Below, in pieces: positions 18,171-27,611 of a stretch of DNA of 64,000 bases. The position numbers were made by a program, and so were the translations under genes. The stretch is from positions 35,738 to 99,737 of the forward strand of contig NZ_JAESVA010000016.1 in assembly GCF_020621385.1 (NCBI RefSeq), in the 5' to 3' direction. Source of the stretch: Acidisoma cellulosilyticum (lineage in GTDB: Bacteria > Pseudomonadota > Alphaproteobacteria > Acetobacterales > Acetobacteraceae). Each line of letters opens with the position of its first letter. Position 1 is the stretch's first letter. The notes beneath the pieces are model-generated. The model did no database searches and was not told where the DNA came from. It worked only from the letters and a program-made list of their open reading frames with translations.

Positions 18171-19067
18171 ATGATGACGCCGCGCCGCGCTGCCCTGCGC
18201 CGAAAGGTCGTGGACCCTCGTGTCTGGCCCTGGCTGCTGCCGCTCGGCCTGCTGCTGATTCTGTTTTATCTTTATCCGGCCATGGATGTGTTGCGGCTCA
18301 GCTTTACCGACGCCAGCCTGACCGATCCCGGCTACAGCTACACCTTCGACAGTTATGCCTCCGTCATCTCCGACCCCGATTTCCCGGGGATATTGCTGGC
18401 GACGGTCATCTTTGTCGGCGGCAGCATCATCGGCCAGGTTTTCCTCGGTCTGTGCGTGGCGCTGGCCCTCAATGCCGGCGTGCGGCGACGACTGCCGGGC
18501 GTGCGGCTGGTTCAGGTTGCCGTGCTTGCGACCTGGATCATTCCTGGCGTTTCATCCGGCATCATCTGGCAGTTCATGCTGAACGAGGCGAGTTTCGGCT
18601 TCTTCAACGCCATTCTGGCCGGTTTGCGTCTGCCGCCGATGGCTTGGCTGTCCAACCCCGATGTTGCCATCTGGTCGGCGACGATCGCCAATATCTGGCG
18701 CGGCACGGCACTCAGTATGATCTTGCTCTATGCCGGCTTGCAGGCGATTCCCGACAATCTTTATGAGGCGGGCGCGCTTGATGGTGCCAAGGCCTTTCAG
18801 GTGCTGCGGCATATCACCTTGCCGCAGCTCAAGCCGATTCTGCTGATCAATATCATTCTCGTCAGCATCTTCTCGCTGAACACCTTCGACTTGGTCCTGC
18901 CGCTGACCGGAGGAGGACCGGGACGAGCGACGGAGGTGCTGTCGCTCGACACCTACAACACTGTCTTCCATAATTTCGATCTGGGCCAAGGCAGTGTGCT
19001 CGCGGTCCTGATGCTGCTGATCGGTCTTGGCGTGACGATGGCCTATGCAAGGCTGTTGCGGTCATGA
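18171..19067 (+). CDS. Sugar ABC transporter permease, MalF/UgpA type
   Basis: This 298-residue, six-helix BPD_transp_1 permease carries the EAA loop EAGALDGAKAFQVLRHITLPQLKPI, which docks on the ATPase, and ends with GGPGRATEVLSLDTYNTVF, usual for the MalF/UgpA partner. The frame is open further upstream (GTG at 18111), but that overlaps the binding-protein gene. The ATG at 18171 gives a normal cytoplasmic N-terminus. Its stop overlaps the next permease start. Confidence 0.91.
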   Translation: MMTPRRAALRRKVVDPRVWPWLLPLGLLLILFYLYPAMDVLRLSFTDASLTDPGYSYTFDSYASVISDPDFPGILLATVIFVGGSIIGQVFLGLCVALALNAGVRRRLPGVRLVQVAVLATWIIPGVSSGIIWQFMLNEASFGFFNAILAGLRLPPMAWLSNPDVAIWSATIANIWRGTALSMILLYAGLQAIPDNLYEAGALDGAKAFQVLRHITLPQLKPILLINIILVSIFSLNTFDLVLPLTGGGPGRATEVLSLDTYNTVFHNFDLGQGSVLAVLMLLIGLGVTMAYARLLRS

Positions 19068-19909
19068 CACCGCTCACTCGCCGCACGCCCGGCACCGTGC
19101 TGGGCCTTTATCTGGTCTATGCCGTCATCCTTCTCATTTTCTTGACGCCGGTTGTCTGGCTGCTGTCCCTATCGATCCGCACCGCGGCCGAAGTCTTCGT
19201 CTCAGAACTCAGAATAATCCCGCGCGCGCCGACCTTGCAGAACTTCATCTATGTTCTGCGCAATCCGCAGTTTCTCGGTTATCTGTGGAATGGTCTTGTC
19301 CTGTCGGTGATCGGCGCAGCCGGCTCGGTTCTGGTGGGTGCGCCCGCGGCCTACGCTTTCTCGCGCTATAGATTTCGCTTCAAGAGCCAGCTGCTGCTCG
19401 CCGTGCTGGCGTTTCAGATGATCTCACCACTCGTCATCATGGTGCCGCTCTATCAATATATGCAGGCCATCGGCCTGACGGAGAGCACCTTTGGCGCGGC
19501 ACTCGTCTATGTCGCGGTCGCGGCGCCGCTCGCTACCTGGATGCTGAAGGGCTTCTTCGACAGTATTCCTCTCGAGTTGGACGACGCCGCGATGATTGAC
19601 GGCTGCACGCGCTTTGCCGGATTTATCCGTGTCATAGCGCCATTGGCCCTACCCGGCGTGATGGCGACTTTCATTCTTACGACGATCCTTGGCTGGTCGC
19701 AATTCGTGGTGCCGTTCATCCTGATGAGCCGGCCGAACATGCTGCCGATTGCCGTCGGGATCTTCAATTTCCTCGGCACCTACACGGGATCGGCCACGCA
19801 GCTGATCGCAGCCGCAAGCGTTTTGTCGCTTCTGCCGGCAATTGCCATTTTCCTTATCTTTCAACGCTATATCGTGGGTGCCCTGACGGCGGGTGCCGTC
19901 AAGGAATGA
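19064..19909 (+). CDS. Sugar ABC transporter permease, MalG/UgpE type
   Basis: The protein has 281 residues and starts with the ATGA overlap. The order of motifs is that of the MalG/UgpE partner: VVWLLSLSIRTAAEVF, FSRYRFRFKSQLLLAVLAFQMI, the EAA-like loop (LDDAAMIDGCTRFAGFIRVIAPLALPGV), and a C-terminal helix ending QRYIVGALTAGAVKE. It forms a heterodimer with the preceding permease. Confidence 0.92.
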   Translation: MTPLTRRTPGTVLGLYLVYAVILLIFLTPVVWLLSLSIRTAAEVFVSELRIIPRAPTLQNFIYVLRNPQFLGYLWNGLVLSVIGAAGSVLVGAPAAYAFSRYRFRFKSQLLLAVLAFQMISPLVIMVPLYQYMQAIGLTESTFGAALVYVAVAAPLATWMLKGFFDSIPLELDDAAMIDGCTRFAGFIRVIAPLALPGVMATFILTTILGWSQFVVPFILMSRPNMLPIAVGIFNFLGTYTGSATQLIAAASVLSLLPAIAIFLIFQRYIVGALTAGAVKE

Positions 19910-19943
19910 CCAGACGCCTCAAGCGCACTCGGAGAGCACAGAT

Positions 19944-20798
19944 ATGAAGATCGGCTTCTACACATCCACATTTGGGGATCAACCGATCGAGGCGGTGCTG
20001 GATTTTGCCGTCGAAGCCGGTTTCGACGCTATCGAGATTGATATCGGACGGCATGTCGGGAAGCCGGAGCGTGTCAGGGACGTGGCCGAGCTTGCGCGCG
20101 CGCGGGGCCTTTCTATTTCGTCCTTCGTTTTGTTTGGCGGCCAACTGCGCAGCGACACGGCGGAACAGACGGCGTTCCGCAATCTCACGCGGGATTTCGC
20201 GACTGCGCTCGGTGAGGCGCGTGTGCCGGTTTTCGTGCTCTTCGGTGGCGTCGATGCAAGCCGATCGGACGACGCGAATTATGAGAGCCTGGCTGAGCAA
20301 GGCGCGCGCCTGCTGGCAGCGACCAAGGACAGCAGCCTGCAATTCGCGATCGAGAATTGGCCCGGCCCGGAGAACCGCTTCGTCGCGGTCACGCCGGACG
20401 GCTGGCACAAACTGTTCGATCTTTTGCAGGATGAGCGCTTCGGCCTCGAGTTTGATCCTTCCCATCTCGTGCGGCTCGGCATCGATCCGTTGCGGGCGTT
20501 GGATGCCGTGCATCACCGCGTGAAAATCCTGCACGCCAAGGACGCGGCGATCGACGCCGAGCTGTTGCAGGCGGTGGGTTACGCTGGAGAGGGCTGGTGG
20601 CGCTACACGCTACCTGGCCGCGGTCTAGTGGACTGGGCTGGCTTCCTGAGAAAAGCGCAGGGCTACGGGTTCGACGGCACGCTCTCCATTGAGCATGAGG
20701 ACGAGATATTCGGCTGGCCGGCGGGTGACCTTGGCAAGCGCAAGGACGGGGAGCGGGAGTCGCTTCGCTACTTGAGGGAAGTTTTACAAGATCTTTGA
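19944..20798 (+). CDS. Sugar phosphate isomerase/epimerase, TIM-barrel (AP_endonuc_2) family
   Basis: The protein has 284 residues and starts at the ATG after GGAGAG. The xylose-isomerase-like TIM barrel shows EIDIGRHVGKPERV early, then FAIENWPGP, LEFDPSHLVRLG, VKILHAKDAA and SIEHEDEIFGW, whose acidic and histidine residues are the usual divalent-metal ligands. It is the last gene of the LacI-controlled operon. Such proteins interconvert keto and aldo sugars or epimerise them; exact substrate is unknown. Confidence 0.88.
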   Translation: MKIGFYTSTFGDQPIEAVLDFAVEAGFDAIEIDIGRHVGKPERVRDVAELARARGLSISSFVLFGGQLRSDTAEQTAFRNLTRDFATALGEARVPVFVLFGGVDASRSDDANYESLAEQGARLLAATKDSSLQFAIENWPGPENRFVAVTPDGWHKLFDLLQDERFGLEFDPSHLVRLGIDPLRALDAVHHRVKILHAKDAAIDAELLQAVGYAGEGWWRYTLPGRGLVDWAGFLRKAQGYGFDGTLSIEHEDEIFGWPAGDLGKRKDGERESLRYLREVLQDL

Positions 20799-20837
20799 AG
20801 AAAAACGCTGAATCACAGCGATAGCGCTGAACCGCCA

Positions 20838-21710
20838 TTGCACTTCGCCTACAGCTCCGACCCGCGCGCCGTTGCGGCAACCGGTCTTGCATTCCCCTGC
20901 GGTCGAGCGAAGCCGGTCGTCGGGGGCTTTCGTTTGAGTGGCCGGTGGCCATTTGCCAGCGGCGTCGATGCGGCAACTTGGATGATTGTCGGGGCACAGA
21001 TCGAGGGCACGCCGGACCGATTGATGCTGTTGGTGCCGAAGGACGACTACCAAAGCCTGGATAATTGGCGTGGCTTCGGATTGGCAGGGAGCGGCAGCCA
21101 CGATGTCAAAATGCAGGAAGTCTTTGTTCCGGAGCATCGCACTGTGCGGCCTGAACAACTGGCTTCAGGGCGCGACGCTCCTGGGACACTCGTCCATGAC
21201 AGCCCTGTCTATAGGCTTCCCGCGTATTCCGGGTTTGGTTTTGCGCTGGCTGCCGTTCCTCTCGGAGCAGCGCGGGCAGCCTTGGATCAATTCATTGCAG
21301 GTGCCCGTTTGCGGGCGACCACCTTCAGTGCCAGTCGTGTGGCGGAGCTGGCACCCGTGCAGTTACGTGTGGCCGAGGCATCGGCCAACATCTCCTTTGC
21401 CGAAATTGCCTATTGGACACATCTGCGCGAATTGGTGGCATTGACGAACAGCGGTGAAGAGGTCGGGCAGGATGCGAAGCTTCGCTGGAAACGCGATGTC
21501 GCTTTCGCGGTTGGCTTGAGCAAGCGCTGTCTTGAGACGCTTTTGACTGCGGGCGGCGGCGGGGCATTATCCACCAACAACCCGCTGCAGCGCTATTTTC
21601 GCGATGTTTTCGCGGCCGCGTCGCACATCGCCTTGACCTGGGACGTGCAGGCTTCGCTCTATGGGCGTCACGCCTTGACGATACCACTCGGCGATGACTT
21701 GCTCATTTAG
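20838..21710 (+). pseudogene. Acyl-CoA dehydrogenase-like flavin monooxygenase, N-terminally truncated
   Basis: About 290 residues of a group D flavin monooxygenase/acyl-CoA dehydrogenase-like protein (HpaA/HsaA/DszC relatives) are readable. GGFRLSGRWPFASGVDAATW marks the central beta domain and LSKRCLETLLTAGGGGALSTNNPLQRYFRDV the C-terminal helices. Family members have about 390-400 residues; roughly 100 N-terminal residues are missing and no ribosome-binding site is seen at the apparent start. It appears to be a truncated leftover rather than part of the sugar pathway. Confidence 0.7.
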
Positions 21711-21786
21711 GGCCTGATCGTCAGCGCGTCTCGTGCGTAAGGCGACGCACCCCGGACAAACCCACATTCAAGAACAAGAGGTAAGA

Positions 21787-22701
21787 ATGTCCTACTCGAT
21801 CGAATGCGTATTGGAATGCTCGAACCATCTCGGCGAAAGTCCCATCTGGGATGTCGAGGAAGGACGGCTCTACTGGGTCGATGGCACCGGCCGGCGCGTC
21901 GGCAAGCCTGCCATCTGGCGCTACGATCCGCGCAGCGGCAAGGTCCAAAATTGGGAACTTAACCGTGACGTCGGCGCCATGGTGCTGGGGCAAGACGGGC
22001 GTGCCGTCTTGGCGCTCGACGATGGCTTTTATTTCTTCGACTTCGAATCCGGCCAGATCGAACCGATCGGCCTGGTCGATGAAGATCAGCCGCGCACGCG
22101 CCTCAACGATGGCAAGTGCGATCGACAGGGTCGTTTCTTTGCCGGCGGCATGGATGACAAGGAGGAACTGAAGATTTGCGGCCTATGGCGGCTTGATGCC
22201 GACCTGTCGATCACCAAGGTCGATGGTGGAATTATTTGCTCCAACGGGCCCTGCTGGAGCCCGGATGACAAGACATTCTACTTCGCCGATACCTTCCAGG
22301 AAGAGATTTGGGCCTATGACTACGATATCGCCACTGGCCTACCCTCGGGTAGACGCCTTTTTGCGAGCACCCGCGACGATCTCGGCGTCGCAGATGGATC
22401 GACGGTCGATGCGGAAGGTTATCTTTGGAATGCCCAGTTGATATCCGGGGACCTCGTTCGCTATGCGCCGGATGGCAGCGTCGAGCGGCGTATCTCCATG
22501 CCGGTGAAGAATATCACCAGTGTCAATTTCGGCGGTCCCAATCTCGATGAGATCTATGTGACCTCGATGGCTCGGGTCAAGCATCCGGCCGTTCATGACC
22601 TCTTCGCGGTCGAGGCCAAACCGCAATTCGGCGCGGGCAATCTGTTCCGCATCAAAGGGCTTGGCATTCGTGGCTTGCCCGAGCCGCGCTTTGCGCTTTA
22701 G
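21787..22701 (+). CDS. SMP-30/gluconolactonase-family sugar lactonase
   Basis: This 304-residue six-bladed beta-propeller has the family metal ligands in HLGESPIWDVEEGRLYWVD (Glu near residue 16), RTRLNDGKCDRQGRFFAGGM (Asn/Asp), SNGPCWSPDDKTFYFADT (Asn) and VADGSTVDAEGYLWNAQ (Asp). It should open an aldono-1,5- or 1,4-lactone. L-arabinolactonase and gluconolactonase share this pattern. It stands alone after the truncated monooxygenase, with AGAGG just before the ATG. It could serve the sugar dehydrogenase at 1447, which otherwise lacks a lactonase. Confidence 0.9.
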   Translation: MSYSIECVLECSNHLGESPIWDVEEGRLYWVDGTGRRVGKPAIWRYDPRSGKVQNWELNRDVGAMVLGQDGRAVLALDDGFYFFDFESGQIEPIGLVDEDQPRTRLNDGKCDRQGRFFAGGMDDKEELKICGLWRLDADLSITKVDGGIICSNGPCWSPDDKTFYFADTFQEEIWAYDYDIATGLPSGRRLFASTRDDLGVADGSTVDAEGYLWNAQLISGDLVRYAPDGSVERRISMPVKNITSVNFGGPNLDEIYVTSMARVKHPAVHDLFAVEAKPQFGAGNLFRIKGLGIRGLPEPRFAL

Positions 22702-22934
22702 AAGACCCGGTCAGCAATGCATATGTCGTGTTGCTGAAACTCGATCTCTCAGCAGCAATTGTTCCGTTCCTACGGGAAAGAAAAACTGGGAATTCAACGC
22801 CCGTGGGCCGATGCAGACCGCCTGGCCAGCATGAGCGATCTGCCGATCAAAGAGGCCCGAGCGGCTATTTCATTGGCCGCTCGGCCGGCGCCCAGACGAT
22901 CATCCGGGTCCTTTCGAACTCGGTCTCTGTCGGA

Positions 22935-25160
22935 TCAGGCAGCCGACAGCCGTGCCTGAGCCGGCCGCACCTCAGCCGGCCGCACCTCTGCCAGCATGGA
23001 GGCCGCGAGCGCCGCGCGAGCAAGCTCGACCTCCATGCCGGTGACCCGCAGAGGGGCATAGGACAGGCCATCCGTCAGCAGAGCGATATCCCGCGCTTCG
23101 GAACCCCAGGCCGGATGCAGTTCGGTGACGGAATGGCCATAGGCGAAGGACGTCCGATCACCGGTATCGAGATAGCTTTCGCAAGCCAGCCCTTCCGCGA
23201 GCAGCACGTCATGAGCGTCCAGCTCGACATGGAAATAAGTGACGCTGTCGGCCGTTGTTTGCGCTATGGTTTTGCCGTTGATGAGGTGCTTCACCGGGAT
23301 CAGCACGTCTTCGGTATAGAGCGCGTGATCGGGCGATAAAAAGAGATCGCGCGTCGGAACGCCGAGGCCGAAAGCGCCGGCTTGGACGCGTACAGGATAG
23401 ACGGCGGCGGGGCGTCCGTGATGCGCGCAATCGACGTTGCGAGAGCCGAGCCATTTGACCGGCCTGAGCACGCCGGAGACGGTGACGATGAGATCGCCGA
23501 TGGCCAGATCCTCGACAGCGATATCGCCCCTGGCCGTGCGGATGCCGGTGCCGGACGCGAAACAGGCGGGCGCGGTGAGATTGACCACATGCTGCGTCAG
23601 CGACTTGAGCGAACCGATGACATTGCCCGTTGAAGGGTCCAGTAGCTCGACGGTGAAGACTTCATCGCGCGGTGCGGCGGCATCGGCCGAGAGCTCGATG
23701 GAAAAAGCTTCATCCGCACTGGTGGCGTTGGAACTGAAGGTGAGGGTGCCGGAAGTCGGGCCCGTGAAGTCTTTGAGCAGCGGGCCATCGGCGCCGGTGA
23801 GAATTTTCCATTCGACCGTGCCTGTCTTCGGGCTGGCACCGCTCAACGACTGCGCGTCATAGGTGAAGGTAGTGGGCTTCGACCCGGAGATATTCACGGT
23901 CGAGGCTTGGCCGGACAGGTCCGTATTGAGGTCGAAAATACGGCCGTTGATGGTGAGCTTGCCGCTTTCGGTTCCGCCGTCGTTCAGAATATCCTTGGTG
24001 GCGGTGCCGGCGGCGCCTGTCACGCCGGTATGGCCTTCATTGCCGGCACTACCGGCGAGGCCGTTGCTGCCGAAGGGATCTCCGGATCCGCCGGTCCCGC
24101 CTGCGCCACCCGTTCCGGGGTCGGCCCCAAGACCGCCTTTGCCGCCCGAACCGGCCGTCGCGCTGTCATTCGCCAATACAGCGGCGCCCACGACCGTGAC
24201 CTTGCCGGTATTGAGGATGCCGCCGACGGCCGATCCTCCGGCACCGCCGTCGCCGCCATTGCCGCCCGATCCGCCATTGCCACCGTCGCCACCGTTGCCG
24301 CCGGCACTGGGGTTTACCGGTGGCTGCTTCGGCGCACCGATGCCGATACTGAAGCCGCCGCCGCCACCGGCACCTCCCGCGGCACCGGCACCGCCCTTAC
24401 CCCCGGCCCCGCCGGCCCCACCGGTGGCCTTGCCGGTGACGATGCTGTCCTCGAGCGTCAGATCGCCAGTGTTGATGATGCCCCCGACCGCTTCCGCGCC
24501 GTCGGTGCCGCTGCTGCCGGATCCGCCATCCCCGCCCGTGCCCCCGTTGGCGCCATTGCCGCCGTTCACAAATCCGCTCGGTGAGGCAAAACCGGTACCA
24601 CCCGTGCCGCCGGCGCCGCCCTGGCCGCCAACAGCGCCCCCAGCACCGCCTGCACCCTTGCCGCCGCTGGCCGTGCCGGTGACCGTGGAGTTGATCAGGG
24701 TCAGCTTGCCATCGTTCTCAATGGCTGGCGTGCCGGCGAGCGCGGCAGCGCCATTGGCTGCAGTCGCATCACCACCGGGATCGCCGTCACCCCCCTTTGT
24801 ACCCGGCTGCCCCGTTTGTGTGCCGGGTAACCCATCGGTTCCCACGCTGCCCTTGACCCCGGCCTGGGCATTCGCGGTCGCCGCCAGACCGGCGCTGGTG
24901 CTGACGACCCGCATATCGTTCATCGTCACGTTGCCGGTCAACTGGACGATGACTTCCCCATTGATGGTGACGCTTGCGTTATTATGAGCGTGGTCGCCGT
25001 CGATGGTGACGGCCTGGTCGATCACCAGCGGCGAGGTCAGAGAGATGCTGGTGACGCCCGATGCAAAAGCAATCGTGTCGCCGGGGGCCGCTGCGGCGAG
25101 CGCGGCACGAAGCGAGCCTGTGCCACTGTCACCCGAGTTTGTGACGGTAATGACGCTCAT
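22935..25160 (-). CDS. Glycine-rich repeat protein with C-terminal Hint domain
   Basis: The protein has 741 residues. Residues 1-100 look like a right-handed beta-helix start ([24 protein letters not shown]). Residues about 101-387 are collagen/PGRS-like, rich in GG-A/T/D triplets, interrupted by three short DNA-like blocks of the form GxxNTGxLTLxxSxVTG. A beta-sandwich linker follows. From Cys533 a Hint (Hedgehog/intein-type) domain reads [25 protein letters not shown] and later [27 protein letters not shown] precedes the ATG. No Sec signal peptide is visible, so secretion, if any, would use another route. Hint domains of this type self-process in some relatives. The C-terminus carries a short [15 protein letters not shown] repeat. 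Confidence 0.82.
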   Translation of the reverse strand: MSVITVTNSGDSGTGSLRAALAAAAPGDTIAFASGVTSISLTSPLVIDQAVTIDGDHAHNNASVTINGEVIVQLTGNVTMNDMRVVSTSAGLAATANAQAGVKGSVGTDGLPGTQTGQPGTKGGDGDPGGDATAANGAAALAGTPAIENDGKLTLINSTVTGTASGGKGAGGAGGAVGGQGGAGGTGGTGFASPSGFVNGGNGANGGTGGDGGSGSSGTDGAEAVGGIINTGDLTLEDSIVTGKATGGAGGAGGKGGAGAAGGAGGGGGFSIGIGAPKQPPVNPSAGGNGGDGGNGGSGGNGGDGGAGGSAVGGILNTGKVTVVGAAVLANDSATAGSGGKGGLGADPGTGGAGGTGGSGDPFGSNGLAGSAGNEGHTGVTGAAGTATKDILNDGGTESGKLTINGRIFDLNTDLSGQASTVNISGSKPTTFTYDAQSLSGASPKTGTVEWKILTGADGPLLKDFTGPTSGTLTFSSNATSADEAFSIELSADAAAPRDEVFTVELLDPSTGNVIGSLKSLTQHVVNLTAPACFASGTGIRTARGDIAVEDLAIGDLIVTVSGVLRPVKWLGSRNVDCAHHGRPAAVYPVRVQAGAFGLGVPTRDLFLSPDHALYTEDVLIPVKHLINGKTIAQTTADSVTYFHVELDAHDVLLAEGLACESYLDTGDRTSFAYGHSVTELHPAWGSEARDIALLTDGLSYAPLRVTGMEVELARAALAASMLAEVRPAEVRPAQARLSAA
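24000..24860 (-). repeat. Glycine-triplet coding repeat inside the Hint protein
   Basis: The DNA consists largely of imperfect GCCGCC/GGT/GGC codon arrays encoding Gly-Gly-X units. On the plus strand it yields a long proline-rich open frame (23863-24987) that is only the shadow of this composition. Slippage here could change repeat number between strains. Confidence 0.7.
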
Positions 25161-25572
25161 AGCCGGTCCTCCGAGGATTTTTTAGACATCGCATCGCAAC
25201 GCATGGCAATCGGCACAGGTCTTTTGCGTTCCGACGCGGCAGGAACGCGTTTCGCCCGCTGCTTCGATATCAGAACGAGAATGCCATCTCAAAGTCAAAT
25301 ATGAAGTTGATCTCGTGAAAGAAGGGGAGCGAAAAAAAGCTGGTCAGACTGGTGTGCGGTCGGGAAGATCTCTCTTTAGGCGACATGGAGGGCAGCCATG
25401 GAATGGGTGCTCTTCCGGCCCAAGCCGGGCAATTAAAAGATGCTACATCTCGGATGCGCAGCAACCCAGGCGACCGCGATTCCGCGGATGCGTGAACCCG
25501 CAACCACTTCGGCCTGCACACCCCTGGGGACAACAAATTGACGTCGGTAAGGGCAGGGTAGAGGGATGGGCT
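25161..25572. other. Gene-free stretch upstream of the Hint gene
   Basis: This is the promoter side of the leftward Hint gene. I see no coding sequence with a ribosome-binding site or family motif on either strand, and the short frames present have no recognisable content. Confidence 0.5.
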
Positions 25573-25850
25573 CTATCCCGCCACAGGCACGCCGCGCTGC
25601 TCGGGGATCAGCGTCAGCAGCGCGACGAGAATAAGGATATAGAGGATGCTCAGCACCGCGATCGCGGTGCCGGGTGCGCGCTGCGCCCCAATCCATGTCA
25701 TGACCACGGGTGCTAAGCCGGAAGCGCCACGCCCCAGATTGAACAGCACGATTAGCGGCGAGCCCCGCGCTGCGTTCGAACAGCGCCGCTTCATGCGAGG
25801 TGCGGCGGATGATCGCGGAGAGCAGCGCCGGCAGCAGAACCTACGTCAGC
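25573..25850 (-). pseudogene. MFS transporter C-terminal remnant, frameshifted
   Basis: The last frame reads a membrane segment and tail (IVLFNLGRGASGLAPVVMTWIG, AIAVLSILYILILVALLTLIPEQRG) typical of the final two helices of a major facilitator transporter. Immediately upstream, in another frame, LLPALLSAIIRRTSHEA continues the same type of sequence, showing a frameshift near 25790. The N-terminal ten or so helices are gone. Confidence 0.55.
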
Positions 25851-26207
25851 AGCGCCGCCGCCGGTGCGCCGCATTGCGAAGCTACAAGCAGCTTTGACAA
25901 TGCCAAATATTCAGATCGAGAGCTTGTCAGTTCCGGCGCGGCGTGCGCCTTCGAGGCTTGCTTCGTTCATGCGCTCTCCATTCCACAGGGTTTGAAACTA
26001 TCAGCCAGTGGACCGGGCCGCGAAGCAACCGCATTAGCTTGCGATCGTCGTCCTCCAGATAAATCGTCCACTTGCCTCGCCATGGAAAATAGCCGCAGCG
26101 TACGATGGCTAGAGCACGTTCAGGCAGTCTTACCAAGGTGCGCGGTCCATATCGGAGGGCTGAGGCTATCGTTTTCCGTTCATTCGGTTTGATATAAAAG
26201 CGAAGCC
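25851..26207. other. No recognisable gene
   Basis: A 69-residue open frame on minus (25927-26136; GYFPWRGKWTIYLEDDDRKLMRLLRG) has a protein-like composition, but I do not recognise it and it lacks a clear ribosome-binding site. Nothing else can be supported in this stretch before trhO. Confidence 0.35.
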
Positions 26208-27032
26208 ATGGATTACATCGTCAGCGCCTTCTACAAATTCTTTCCTCTGCCGGATTATGCCGGCCGTAGAACCGAACTGCTTCGGTTGCTCGAGTCCGAG
26301 GGCATTCGCGGCTCGATTATGTTGGCCGCTGAAGGGATCAACGGCACCGTATCCGGTGCCGAAAAGGCAATCGAACACTTGCACCGGGTGCTCGAAGCAA
26401 TACCCGGCGCCAATCCCCTGTCGCGCAAGATTAGCCGGCACGAAGCCCAACCGTTCAGACGCGCCAAGGTGCGTCTGAAGAAGGAGCTGATCTCCCTGGG
26501 AGAAATCGCCGAGCCAGCAAGACGGGTCGGCCGCTATGTAAGCCCCGCCGAATGGAACGTCCTGATCGCCCGAGATGACGTCATCACGATCGACGCGCGC
26601 AATCATTACGAAACGCACGTCGGCAAGTTCGAGCATGCGGTCGATCCCGGAACCCGGAATTTTCGCCAGCTTCCCACCTTCAGCCGTCAGATGCTCGATC
26701 CGGTCCGCACGCCCCGCGTCGCCACCTATTGCACTGGCGGCATCCGCTGCGAAAAATACACCGCTTGGCTGCTCGACCAGGGGTTCGAGGAGGTCTACCA
26801 TCTAGAAGGTGGCATCCTGAACTACATGGCGCAAATGCCGGAGAAGGAAAGCCTGTTCGAAGGCGCCTGCTATGTATTCGACGAGCGGGTCGCCGTGCGC
26901 TCCGGTCCGCACGGACTCGCCGCCGATCTTTCGATCACCGCCTGCACTGCCTGCGGCTCTGCACTGACGGAGCGGGACCGCGCGCATCCCACTTACCGCG
27001 CCGGCTGTCATTGCGCGCATTGCGATGGTTAA
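26208..27032 (+). CDS. trhO: tRNA uridine(34) hydroxylase TrhO (rhodanese-like, YceA/UPF0176)
   Basis: This 274-residue protein matches the TrhO family: N-terminal acylphosphatase-like domain (YKFFPLPDYAGRRTELLRLLESEGIRGSIMLAAEGINGT in two parts), then a rhodanese domain with catalytic Cys175 in YCTGGIRCEK, and a C-terminal cysteine-rich tail (CTACGSAL, CHCAHC). TrhO hydroxylates U34 of certain tRNAs using prephenate-independent oxygen chemistry. It is a housekeeping gene on an otherwise accessory stretch and lies about 80 bp before a tRNA-like remnant. Confidence 0.93.
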   Translation: MDYIVSAFYKFFPLPDYAGRRTELLRLLESEGIRGSIMLAAEGINGTVSGAEKAIEHLHRVLEAIPGANPLSRKISRHEAQPFRRAKVRLKKELISLGEIAEPARRVGRYVSPAEWNVLIARDDVITIDARNHYETHVGKFEHAVDPGTRNFRQLPTFSRQMLDPVRTPRVATYCTGGIRCEKYTAWLLDQGFEEVYHLEGGILNYMAQMPEKESLFEGACYVFDERVAVRSGPHGLAADLSITACTACGSALTERDRAHPTYRAGCHCAHCDG

Positions 27033-27110
27033 CTCTCGCCGAACGCGTGAAGCGATGCCACCCACCCAGCCATCCATTATAAGCGTCGCATCCTGCGGCC
27101 CAAGACCTGT

Positions 27111-27152
27111 ACGCGGATAGCTCTGTTGGTAGAGCAAGGGACTAAAAATCCG
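27111..27152 (+). other. Decayed tRNA-Phe-like 5' half
   Basis: TAGCTCTGTTGGTAGAGC is a tRNA D-arm and AGGGACTAAAAATCC resembles a tRNA-Phe anticodon arm. The nearly invariant A14 is T, the anticodon would read AAA, two anticodon-stem pairs fail, and no matching acceptor 3' strand or TTCGAAT T-arm follows. I read it as a tRNA pseudogene or an attachment-site leftover, not a working tRNA. Confidence 0.4.
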
Positions 27153-27325
27153 AAACTGATGTTTCGCTCTATTCACGAATCCCGAGCCTGAGTCACTTTT
27201 TTAATTTAACATAAAAAATATTCTGCGATTTTGAATTGCTAGCGCCTGGTAGAAATGTCCCCATCGCGCCGGATAAAAATGTCCTTCTTCCCCATGGCTT
27301 TGGTCCGGTTCGATTGGGGGTTGGC

Positions 27326-27611
27326 ATGGGTTTGGTGCTGATGAACGAGCGCGACCTGCATCGTGTTGGGGTTCTGGCTGAGATCCTGTCTGGCGATCGG
27401 ACAGTCGCCTCTGGGGCAGCCTTGCTGGGGCTGACGGCACGGCATGTGCGACGACTTGTGGCGCGCTATGCGCAGTCTGGTGCGGTGGGCCTGGTGCATG
27501 GGCACCGCGGCCATCCATTCAATCGACGTCGGCCGATTGCCGAGCGTGACGGCGTTTTGGCGCTCGTGCAGGCGCATTACGGCGGCTATGGGCCCACATT
27601 GGCCTTTGAGG
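27326..27611 (+). pseudogene. ISNCY-type transposase N-terminus, truncated by IS6 copy C
   Basis: About 95 residues read as the start of an ISNCY-family transposase: MNERDLHRVGVLAEILSGD, a helix-turn-helix (TVASGAALLGLTARHVRRLVARY), then GPTLAFE where this family continues into its DDE domain. The frame is cut exactly at the IS6 terminal repeat at 27612, and the rest is not found after that element. Confidence 0.75.

Noticed and set aside
24000..24860. Possible CRISPR-like repeat array
   Set aside because: Repeats are codon-level Gly-Gly-X units without constant repeats and unique spacers; no array was seen elsewhere in the window.
23863..24987. Long proline-rich open frame on plus
   Set aside because: It is the antisense shadow of the glycine-triplet repeat in the Hint gene; it has no ribosome-binding site and no domain.
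27111..27185. Functional tRNA gene
   Set aside because: A14 is changed, stems mispair and the T-arm and acceptor 3' strand are missing.
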